Below the pieces are notes generated by a model, which was not told the DNA's origin, searched no databases, and saw only the letters and a list, made by a program, of their open reading frames with translations. The position numbers were made by a program, and so were the translations under genes. Source: Strigops habroptila (lineage: Eukaryota > Chordata > Aves > Psittaciformes > Psittacidae). Taken from it: a stretch of 64,000 nt of DNA. Where the stretch lies: positions 6,526,906 through 6,590,905 of the forward strand of contig NC_044290.2 in assembly GCF_004027225.2 (NCBI RefSeq). Direction: 5' to 3'. Shown one piece after another: positions 1 through 60,300 of this stretch (the stretch's first letter is position 1; every line of letters begins with the position of its first letter).

Positions 1-1240
1 TTAAGGAGTTATAATAATATATATTAAGGAGCTATTCCTGCCTTTTCTTAAAACTTTTATTGTGGTGCAACTCCACTGGACAAAAGTTTCAATGTAAGAC
101 TTGCAAAGACAACCCACAATGTCCTTAAAAGTTCTCCTTCACCCAGTTGGCTAAGGCTCCTCTAGTATTTCCTTGAGAGGGTTGTAATGTGATTGTGCTG
201 ATCAGCCTGAGATTTCATCTTGTAGGCAATCACCCAACAGCCGTATCTTGAGCAAGATCCTCTCTTCCTACGCTAATAAGAACTGCCTCCCTTCAGCCAG
301 ATTATAGTAAATGTCTAAAACAACTTCTCAGCATTGTTCGTGGGAAGCACATGGCTTCCTCTGATAGTGCTCTGAGTGGGTATCACCCGTAGTCTCTCTG
401 TGGTCTTCATCAGAGTTTCATAAAAGCAGAGTATTTTCTATCTAGGGATTACATAGTTTTGGGACACAGCAATACTGTCCTGCTCGTCTCCCTTTTCCTT
501 TGGTGAGCATTTTTCGCAATACCCTTCTGCTTGATGGTTCCTTGCTTTCCAGAGAGGAAGGAAATTCAAACTCTTATAATGTTTAAGTAGATTTGTGGCA
601 GCGTGGTGCTTTGTGTAAGATGTGTTATTGAACCAGGTGCTACAGCAAGTAGGTGGACAAACAGCAGGTGCTGGAACGTCAATAATGCTGTAGGGAAGTC
701 CTGGCCAAGAGGAAAGCAAACAGTGCTTCTGCATCACAAATTGGTGAAATCCAGATTGTGTCCAAGGTGCTGCATTGCAAACTCTATTAGTTACATATAC
801 ATGTGAAATTTATTGACTGGAAGATCTCGAAAATAGATCCACGCCACTGGTTTAACCACGTCTGCAGCAGAAGCAGTCAGCTTCTGTGAATCAGTGAAGC
901 AATAGGCTGCAGATGGATGGGTGAGGGATGTGATGCTTATTTAAGTTACACTCTAAAGGGGAGACAAGAAGTGTCTGCAAGATGTTAACGTTAGTCTGAG
1001 TGGTCTGGGTGGATGGGCGGACATGGTCAGCTCCAAACCCCAGGGGATGCCCCAGTTCCGCACAGCTGCTCTGGCTGACTTTCACTTGCTGCGTGGGTAC
1101 CATCAATATCCTCCTCCAAGAGCTCGGGTCTGGTTATTCCACCAAGTCACACCAAACAGGGGAAATGTTCTCCTGGGGGCTTGGTGCTGCCATAGGGAGT
1201 TCACCATTGGAAAGCAATGCCCGGTTTCAGGGCCAGAGGA
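1..1240. other. Intergenic DNA upstream of ABCC3
   Basis: AT-rich to average-composition sequence before the CpG-rich ABCC3 promoter. I see no exon, RNA gene or recognisable repeat in it. The short open frames here have no splice context and no similarity to a family I know. In the human order the upstream neighbour would be CACNA1G, but no calcium-channel exon is visible. Confidence 0.6.
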
Positions 1241-1553
1241 ACTGCAGCACCCCTGCTCCCTCCCTTCGAGGGGCTGCCCAGCGGAGCCGGTGTTCCTCCC
1301 CACCGGCTCCGGACCTTCTTACGGCCCGAGAGGTCCTCGCCACGGCGTCGCAGCCCTGGCCGGCGCCTCCCGGCTGCGGGGGCGAGGGCAGCGGGGCGGT
1401 GGCGCTGGCGCCTCCCGCCGCCGACGGCGAGGGTGGGACGAGGCGCGTCGGGACCGCTGCTCCCCGCCCCCGGTCCGCCCAGGAGGGAAGGAGCCGGCTT
1501 CTTCCCCCGGCTGGTGCCTGGCGTGGGCCTGGAGGAGGCTCCGCGCTACGGAC

Positions 1554-50827
<49,274 letters not shown>

Positions 50828-51870
50828 AAAGAAGACCCTCTGGGGTTTTGGTTTGTTGTATTTGTTTTGCAATTTTTAATATTACTGAGTTGGCACAAAA
50901 GTGACTTGTGAATGTACTGTAATTTACAAACAGTTTTTGTAGTAGGCTGAACTTGTGATATGTGAACAAAATATTTCACAATTATAAGGACCAGAAAGTG
51001 AATTTTATATTTTTTAATATTTTCTATATACATAAAGTATTTTATTATATGCTTTTTCTTTCCCAAAGAATGCCAAACATTCTGCCAAGAAAATGTATGT
51101 GTCACAGGGCAATATGTGCTGTATTCAGGTTCATAATTAGTAAATTATATTAATGGTACCAAAAAATACACCTGTTCTGTGTGTTTTCTGCACAAGGATT
51201 CAGTGGTTTTGAAGGGGAAATAAGCCCTGTTGAGCAATGACTCAGCTGAAAAACAGTGAAATAATGTTTAATCTCTGTGTGGTTCCAACCTGTTCCTTTG
51301 AGTATTTCCCTCAGGACAAGAGAGGTGTATGCTGCACCTTTGAGGCTGTGAGCTGTTCCAGGACCTTTGGTATCCCTGCCCAGGGCAACTTCAGCATTAC
51401 AGAATTCCTCTTCAGCATAAGAATTACAAGTAACGTGTATTTAAAACTAAACCTGCAGATGGCTTAATATAAATCATTAACTACACAGTTTCTACCAGTG
51501 TGGCAGACTCCACATAAGCCTGCAGGGACATGATTGGCACAGAAGTATTATAATTTTGCTGTATCTCTCTTACGCATGGAGTCATTATGAGTAAGTCTCC
51601 ACTTAAGCGGAGCAGATGTGTATATAATTTATCTCATTCAACACTTAATCACCTGAAATAATGTGTGATTTGTTTTGCAGAATTAAATATCTACGTTATT
51701 ATTGATAACGAAGCCTCCTCAGATAAGAGTTTAAACAACATTTGCTGCTAGAATCAGAATGTCTTCTGCTTTAGTTGCTCGCTCCCTACACCAAGCACTC
51801 TAGAAACCTACCCAGCAAGAAAAAGTTCCAATGTTTCCCCATAAATAAAGTTCAGAAAAACTTTGAGAAG
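50828..51870 (+). other. ABCC3: ABCC3 3' UTR (extent inferred)
   Basis: AT-rich sequence after the ABCC3 stop. The first canonical AATAAA on this strand is at 51844-51849; an ATTAAA lies at 51682-51687. A short open frame at 51237-51467 has no family resemblance. Confidence 0.6.
51844..51849 (+). terminator. ABCC3: Candidate poly(A) signal for ABCC3
   Basis: AATAAA about 1.0 kb after the stop codon. ATTAAA at 51682-51687 is an alternative. Cleavage would fall about 15-30 bp downstream, close to the end of the oppositely oriented ANKRD40 transcript. Confidence 0.5.
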
Positions 51871-51883
51871 ACAAAAATAATCA

Positions 51884-51889
51884 TTTATT
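51884..51889 (-). terminator. ANKRD40: Candidate distal poly(A) signal for ANKRD40
   Basis: TTTATT on the + strand is AATAAA on the - strand, about 2.3 kb after the ANKRD40 stop, which suits the long 3' UTR known for the mammalian gene. Nearer signals occur at 53149-53158 (two overlapping) and 52281-52286, so alternative ends are likely. Confidence 0.45.
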
Positions 51890-52930
51890 AATTGTTACAA
51901 ATGAGACTTCTTAAATAGAAACAAGAATCTACAGCCAAGCATTCATTTGCCATTCACAGTTCATAGAGCACAAAGTAATGAATTATTTATCATACACAGT
52001 AATGTAATGATTATACACTGATCAGATTGTTAGTAGTGTTAATAGCATGTTCTGTTGTATAAACTGCATAAGGTATAAAAATATTCCTTGGAATGCATAG
52101 ATAGCGATCCGCATCTGCAGGATAATCAGTGTAACAAGGAAGCTGAGCTTCCTTCTAGTAGGTCTGACCAGTTAATCCTGGTACCACCAGGGGCTTAGCT
52201 GGTGTTCACAGCAGATGCCTAAACCATGTCTGTTCTGTATGCCAGGAAGAATGCAACAGTGCGATACAAGGAACAATGATTTTATTATTCCAGAAGTTGA
52301 TATACCCCCAGCAATTTGGTATAAACCCCAGCTATTACAATGACTCAGAGCACATTTGACCTCCAACAGTTTTCAGAAGAGGCTATTTTGTTGTGACAAA
52401 ATGTTCTACTATTACCCTTAGGAGACTGAGCTGCGGTCTAGCTAACTGGTACACAGGAGTGTTTGCAGGGATCTGTGCTTCCAGGTGAACACTGGACATC
52501 CGACTACAGGGCAGATTGGGAGAGGGCTCCCTCTTGTGTGCTCATCTGCTGCTGAAGCTGCTTCCCTTTGCACAAAGTACTAGTCACTGGCTGAGAAAGA
52601 GAGAGCACGGGTCAATTTGGTTCCTCTTGTGTTAGCTGTAATAGAGGTGACTGCTCTGACTGCAGGGGAAGAACCGACTTCTTTACCTGCCACAGCCTCC
52701 AAGAAAGGGGATAAGGCTGTGGGGGATACCTCACTCCAGTCAGAACCCATCATCTGGAGCCCCAGGGGTTCCAGATGCAGTTCTCACCTCAGTGTTTCCT
52801 CCCTGCTCAGCATGCTGCTTCTATAAATCCCATTTACAGGGCCACATACATTGTACAGCCAACTTGGGCTGTGAATTCTTAGACAAGACAACGATAGCAT
52901 CCTTTGGTTGCTGTAGTTTCCAAAGAAACT

Positions 52931-52947
52931 GGGGGGGGAGGGAGGGG
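52931..52947 (+). repeat. G-rich tract (G8-A-G3-A-G4)
   Basis: Four or more G runs separated by single A bases fit a G-quadruplex pattern on the + strand. In the ANKRD40 transcript it would be C-rich. Confidence 0.6.
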
Positions 52948-54172
52948 AACGACAAGACAGAGGGAAGTTCAGTCCAGTTTGGTATGTTCTGTTTGCCTGT
53001 TCCATCTCATACTTTAGGTTGTTCGTCTGACAGTACATACTTTTACAGTTAGGCTACCAGAACAGAATTCCTCCTCAAATGCAAATGACTGAGTAAATAC
53101 TAAAACCCTAAAAAATAAGATAAAATCCAGCTCTTAAATACTTTTCAATTTATTTATTACAGAATTTCATAGTAGTCTAATTCTGCATTTTAAGTACCAG
53201 GAATAGGAAAAGTAATCCTTTTTCAGTAAACAACATGGGTAAAGACAAGTCATTGGTGGGAAAAAGAAAGTACATTGCATAGGAACATCAAGATTTAATA
53301 TCAGCCCAGAAAACCCTGGGCATAGTTTCTTTTTACACAGGCAACTTTAAATGATCAAGATGTGACCTTTCTCAGGAATGTAGAGGTCAAAGGAAAATAC
53401 AATTACAATTTTTGTGCTTTCAAAAGGGGAAATTAAAGCAGTGTTGGAGAAATGCGATGTCAATACAGTAACAAAAATAGTATTTTTAATTGCACATGTC
53501 AGTTCTGTTTACTGACAGACAGTAAAAGGGATTTTGGTTGAGAGCATATTTATGATTTGGATAATTGCTATCACTTTTCATTTTCAACCTGAGAAATAGG
53601 GAAGAGTGTAAACAGGGATTAAGAAATCACTTCTAAGTGATTACTTGTAAAGTAATAAGTCACTTGATAGTATTTAAAGTAGACATCATTTTGTGCTTCT
53701 TCCACAGATTCAAACCCTTCTGCTTTTTTTCCTTCTAAGATATGATTTAAAATGTATGATGCAAAAAGTGAATGTTAATGGTAATGGACTCAGTATATTA
53801 AATGGGTTTCGTGGCAGGTTCTTTAGCTTGAGTACCTCTGCTATTTTATAGCAAACAAATTATTAGAACAGCTTAAGGTAAGCCTTTCCCTGAGAGCTGC
53901 TAACTCTGCAGTATTTCAAGATTATCTTTTTGTAAGGAAAAAAGTGTTGCATTAACAGATAGTTCTACCAATACTTCCTTTGCATTAAGCTACTTTTACA
54001 TCAGACTCGTTACTCTTGGATTAACTAGAAGCTATAACTGTGCATAACAACTTTAGTTTATTTCATGGTTAACAAAATAGATTTTTTTGCATCATTAGCC
54101 CTTATAGATACTGTATTTCAAACGTAATTTTAAAATGAGAGCTACAAATCTTCTGTTTTATTCTTTAAATAA

Positions 54173-54313
54173 TTAATATGTAAGTTCCGATGCCGCCTTG
54201 TTATAACCACTCCGTTCAGAAAGTGTTGGGACTCTGAAAAGTAAGTTTTTGTCGCTTACTGTTAGAACAAGCTCCAGTTCTTGGAAATCCTGTAGCCTTG
54301 CCACATCTTTGTC
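54173..54313 (-). CDS. ANKRD40: ANKRD40 exon 5 (residues 315-360, stop TAA)
   Basis: 141 nt starting DKDVARLQDFQELELVL and ending ASELTY with stop TAA. This exon has no initiating ATG of its own and is identified by family similarity and the in-phase acceptor TTTAAAG. Confidence 0.93.
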   Translation of the reverse strand, partial: DKDVARLQDFQELELVLTVSDKNLLFRVPTLSERSGYNKAASELTY

Positions 54314-57300
54314 CTTTAAATAGATACAGTAAGTTGTTAGGTGATAAACTGTTCAATTTTGCAGAGGTAAGTTAAAATACTCATACTAACACAAGGTATG
54401 TATTTATCTGTAAATATGACAATTCTTTACAGTAAGCTGGAAAGCAGACATCCTGTTGCATCTAATATTTATTCTGGGATCCTATTCACTTCAGTCTATT
54501 CTTAGAAGGAATGCAACACTGATGGTGAGTGATTAGCGGAATTACGCTTGTAAAGATCCACCGCATCCACCCCCAACTCCTCTTTTCCCCCTCCCGCCTT
54601 GGTAATTCTTAGAAGCTCATGAATTGATCCTTGCATCTACCCAAGAAGGTCCTGCATGCAGCTTCCTCTAGAGCAGCCCACCAGCATAGAATCATAGAAT
54701 AGTTAGGGTTGGAAAGGACCTTAAGATCATCTGATTCCAGTCCCCCTGCCATGGGCAGGGACACGTCACACTAAACCATGTTGCCCAAGGCTCTGTCCAA
54801 CCTGGCCTTGAACATCGCCAGGGATGGAGCATTCACAGCTTCCTTGGGCAACCTATTCCAGTGCCTCACCACCCTCACAGTAAAGAACTTCTTCCTTATA
54901 TCTAATCTAAACTTCCCCTGTTTAAGTTTGAACCCGTTACCCCTTGTCCTACCACTACAGTCCCTAACGAAGAGTCCCTCCCCAGCATCCTTATAGGCCC
55001 CCCATGATGGTAGAGCTGGCCTGGCAAGGGTCTCCAATGGAAGAGCAAGGGAAGACACCCTCCCGCAGTACAGGCTTGAGCTCTCATCCCCGCTGCAGCA
55101 GTACTCTGCTGCTAAACAGCGATAAATAGAATTAGTTCCGTATCACCTCAAGGAACAATAAGTGTCCTGCCATCCAGAGAGCCTGAGTAATTAGAGATGG
55201 AAGTAAAAGCAGTCCTTTCAATACAACCGAAGATGGCAAGTGGCAGAATTGCTTATGTCTGTCTTTTTTTACTTTCCTTTCACTTCTTAACTAACAAAGA
55301 ATAAGTCATCATACAGCCAGTGAGGATGCAGTACAGTGAAGTCTATTAGTCTAGGACTAATCGGATCAGCACCACAACTGACGCCAACAATGCTCTAGAG
55401 GGATTTGAGAGCAACAGAAGGGTCAACAGTGAATCACTACAACAGGTCAGCAGGTCCGTGTCCTGTTTGCTGCACAGGTGACTGTCACTGGAGTGAAGAG
55501 ACAGTTACATTCAGAGACCTGCACCCAGAATCATTCTGAAACACCTTTCTGGTTTTTGAAGGGCCTGCATGCAGTCCTTACTGACCCAGCAAAACTCAGT
55601 CAGGACTTGCAGGCCTTTCAAACGCTGATGGCAGCTCACAGTGGTGTGGTAGTGTACTGAAGTTAAGAACATAGTTGAGAAATCAGGTATTAATTGGCTC
55701 AACATCAAATGTTTGTGAAAGAAAATGATCAAGAAACTTGAGAACTTCTTTACTAAAACCAAATCAAACAACTGCTGAGTGCTGATAGTTGAAAGAAAGT
55801 TTTTCTTTTGGGGTTTTTTTCAACATAGGCCTATGCAGGTGACCAATACATTATTCCTTTTAATGCTAACCTAAAAATCTTTTTTCTAAGTTACTGCACT
55901 TCAAAATTTAGAGTTCTTACCTTTCTTAACATTGTATTTGGTAATTTTCTGATCTTCTGTACATGCTCAGGGTTAACACCCAGCTCACGGCAACTCACTC
56001 GGAGCAATTCCTTATAGGTCAGTTCTTGCCTGTCCAGTTCAATTTCAATGAAGTCATTTTCTCTGAGATTAGGGTTTTGTATTCTAACTTTAAGCACCAG
56101 TTCTATTAGAAATAAAAAGGTACATTAATAGGCAGATGTATAAATGAATTGGAAAAGATATCTCTGTAGTAACTTCCAAATATTTCTATGTTCTATTAAC
56201 CTTGTTTGTATAATTTCTAACAATACAAGAGTCCTCAGAAAGCAAATAACTGGACTTGGATGACCACAGTTTTCATTAGCTTGACTTTCATCAACCTCTA
56301 TGGAAAGATCATTGCAAGTCTAATACAGTGCATGTGAATGTAACTATGAACATATATCTTACTGGATTTAAACTAACTTAAAAGCAGATTGTACTGGTTA
56401 TCAACTTCCTGAGCAATCCAAGATCACTTCTATTGGGTTTTGATCCTTTTGGTCATCAGTTAACTTCTCATTACTAATTCATGGCATCAGAACACCTTTT
56501 ACTTCAAGAATGAACTTCTGAACTGAAACTGAAATTGAGCTTTCTGCAGGCAAAATTCACCTGCAGAAAAGGCAGATCAGGTAATTGTTCACCTCCCGAC
56601 TCAGGTCTGCAGATTGAGCCATGGCAAGTTCACTCTTGAGCTCACTGGCTGTGTACTCACATTCCTTATTTGCAGCTTGGAGTATGCTATTTAGAGAATT
56701 AATTACACTGGTGTCTGCATGCTTTTAGAGCATGAGACAAACAGCAAATGTTTTCATCAATATTTTAATAACAGTTCCAGCAGAAACAGGGTATCTGCCT
56801 CTTTAACGCCCTTCAACCGTTTCCTGAATGCCTAAGCGTGGGAACCTGAAACTCTCTGGAAATGCTATGAATACATATAACCTGGCGTTGTCTATTTTCA
56901 TTGCCCAATGTGACATAATTCCTAAGACAAAGCGAGAAGAGATTTTTACTGTTACCTTGCATATTAAGTGGGAAAGCTCCGGTGAAGAAAACCGGCTGAA
57001 ACGCTGGCATGCTGGCTCCCATACTGGAGCCATTCTCTTGCTGAGGCACAGACTGATTCGATCCAGCCGGCGAAGGGGCACTTCTGCTCCAAGACACAGA
57101 TCCCTGGTACACTGGAGCTCTCTGAAGGACAGGTTTTGTGTGTGGAGGTACAGTACACCCACGGGGCAGTGACGGTGTGCCTGCGGTATCAGCCACCTCA
57201 GGAGCAGCATGCCCATGGTGTAGCGGTGCACGCATGTAGGTCTCCACATCAGGTAAGGAAGCAGAGTCGGTATCTCGTGGTTCTAAGTGTGAGATACTCC

Positions 57301-60300
57301 CATTCATGGAGGGATCTGGAATACTGTTACTCATAGTGTTATAAACGTAAGGGAAAGGTGGGTTAGCCAAGTAATTAGGAATGATTGGCAGATCTGACTC
57401 TTTCTTTAAGTCTGGCAGTTCATCATCTTCCACTGTAAAACAAACAAAACAACATTCTCCAAGACTGATTTGAGGGGAAAAGAGAAGTATTGGTACTGCA
57501 CTGAGGGGGTTCTTATTTTATGGGGAGGGACTGTAATGTTAAAAGCAACGCAGGTTAAAAGATGACTCAAGAAGCACTAAGCCTTTTTTTTTCTACAGTA
57601 ACAGAACCGTGCTCAGGTGTTGTGATACAGTAAACACAGAAGCAGAGTTTGATGCTAGTAATTCCAGGGGTGCTATTTCCTTCTAAACTGCAATACTTCT
57701 GTTTTGGTTTGATTTGTTTTAATCCATAGCCAGCATGTTGTAACATGGTCTCTGGTGGTATAATGCTATCATCTTCATAATGTATAAGGCAATGAAAACC
57801 AAAGGGTAATACTGTTGTTCGATATTAAGGCAGGGGATAAAGGGAAAAGAACACATAGTACTGGGAGAGCTGTAACATTACCAACTCAACAGTTGGGAGA
57901 CAATAATGAAAACAAAAGCAGGCAAGGGAATACAAAGGGGAGGAAAGAGGTTGTTAATCGACCACATTTCAATTTACTTATCACCTCTAGCAGCAAAGCC
58001 TACTCCGCTCCAGCAGTTACAAACCATGGTAAAAATACTCTACCAATGTCTTTTAATGAGCTGTTTATTCAGGCTGCTAATTTTTCACTTATTCAACACA
58101 GTGTCTAAGCTCCACAGAACGTTGGGAAAATGAGGTGTTGCTCTGGAACCCCAGTGTAAGAAAGACGTGGAGATGTTGGAGCAAGTCCAGAGGAGGCCAT
58201 GGAGATGCTGTGAGGGCTGGAGCAGCTCTGCTCTGGAGACAGGCTGAGAGAGCTGGGCTGCTTCAGCCTGTGGAAGAGAAGGCTCCAGGGAGACCTTAGA
58301 GCAGCTTCCAATGGCTAAAGGAGCTACAAGAAACCTGGAGAGGGGCTTTTTACAGGGGCATGTAGGGACAGGACAAAGGAGAATAGCTTTAAACTGTTAG
58401 AAGGGACATTTAGATTAGACATTAAGAAGTTCTTCCCTGTGAGGGTGCTGAGGCGCTGGCACAGGGTGCCCAGAGAAGCTGTGGCTGCCCCATCCCTGGC
58501 AGTGTTCAAGGCCAGGTTGGACACAGGGGCTTGGAGCAACCTGCTCTAATGGAAGGTGTCCCTGCCCGTGGCAGGGGGTTGGAACTGGATGAGCTTTAAG
58601 GTCCCTTCCAACACAAACCATTCTATGATTCTGCAATATATGGGCTTCATATAAATTTGAGAGAATTTTCTCCTGTTGCCCTTTTGAAAATAGGAAGCTG
58701 CATTTAGCTGTCACTGGTTTAATCATGCCATTGTTCAAAATACAGCTTTTCTAATTGTTCAGTGTTTAGGAAAAAAGTTTGGCTGGCTGGATATGGAATC
58801 TGTTGGTAATTCTCTGTTCTTAAACTTTGTTTCTTACCAACTAAACACTCTAGAAATCAAGTCAGAGTCACTACTAAGATCCAAACACAGTATCTTCACA
58901 TGCAAAATAAAGATGGGAACATAACATGCTTTAAACAGCCTTTTGCTACAGTCTTGTATTGGTTTACCTCCCAACATCTTCCTTATCTCTCTCTTTGATG
59001 TTAACTGGGCTGGCCTTTCTCCTTTCTTTGTGAGGATCTCCTTGTCAGCACCAGCGTGCAGCAGGTAAGCCACCACCGGAGCGTGGTTCCGTTTACATGC
59101 CCAGTGCAAACAAGTCCTGCACATGGAAAATGTTAACACTGTTTGAAATCCTGAATTACGGCAGATTAACTTCCACCCATTCTTGCTGCCTAGGAGATGA
59201 ACAAGACCCAGCGCATGTCTAACACAGAGGCTTTAACTGCAACCTTCCTTGGAAATTTAGACTGGTTTTGGAGCCTGCAGTGACACCTGCTGATGTAGTT
59301 TCTCCTTGCTCTAATAGTTATACCAAGTTACCACAGTTGTATTGCTAAAGCTCAACATCTTTTCAATTTGTCATTTATTAAGGTATTAACTTTACTGGAG
59401 ATATAAATATAAAAAGAAGGCTTGTGTATGCTATTTTAATCTTGGAAAGAATAAGCTGTACTTCAAATACTTGTGAGAGTGTGTACATGTGAGACTTCCC
59501 TAGAATGCTATTTTTACTCTTCAATTAATGCTGTCAGCACAATGACTTGCACTTTTTGGAAAGTAAATGATGTTCAGAATACTGTAAGCAGGGTTTCTAA
59601 GCACAGTTCTTTGCCCAGTTGCTATTCACTACACCAGCAACTCTGAATCTTTGATCTGCAGACAACCAGTTTTCTGCAAGCTGTAAATGATGCACAGAAC
59701 AAACCACTCGTCTGGTTTTTCAAATTGCTCTTTGCAGTTGCTGACCTAGAGAGTAAAGAAACATCCTAAAACCTACGGAGCTTATTTAGTATTTAGGTAC
59801 TTACACACTGTAACTTGTTATACGGTCTTAACCATTCTTCCCTAACTGAGGTTCTAGTGATGTTTGATCTTTCCCTAGCTTTTACATTTTAATTCTCTAG
59901 CTCCAGCTGCAGGAAACTTCAGAAAGATGAACACACTGAACCCTTCTCCAAGTTTATTTATTTAGTGTTTAAGAAATAAATAAAGCAGAGATAAATAATA
60001 AACTTTTAAGGGGAAAAAAGTTTCAGTTGAAAGTCCAGCTCCAAAAGGCTTTTTTTCCACTTCAGTTTTTGGTTCGTTGGTGTGTTTTTAAGAAAAGAGA
60101 CTGCAAAGTTTTATCTTGTCCAATAACTCCCAACTTTGTATAGAAAAATTGGCTCTTTTAAGTTTTCTTCTGTGGAATTATGTAAGGAAAAAAGAGAATC
60201 TGATCTTTGGAGGGATACAAATCAGGTAAACCCAAGAGAAGAGAAGGTAATTTGCAAAACCTTGTTCAATGTTGTACATTCTGAGTTAATTAAACCTCAA

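Larger units (their letters stand above)
51871..54172 (-). other. ANKRD40: ANKRD40 3' UTR (extent inferred)
   Basis: AT-rich sequence beyond the ANKRD40 stop codon with no gene on either strand. It contains a G-rich tract on the + strand at 52931-52947 (C-rich in the ANKRD40 RNA) and several AATAAA signals on the - strand. Open frames around 52.6-53.05 kb show no similarity I recognise. Confidence 0.55.

Noticed and set aside
51237-51467. 76-codon frame in the ABCC3 3' UTR
   Set aside because: No conservation clue; an expected chance ORF length in untranslated sequence.
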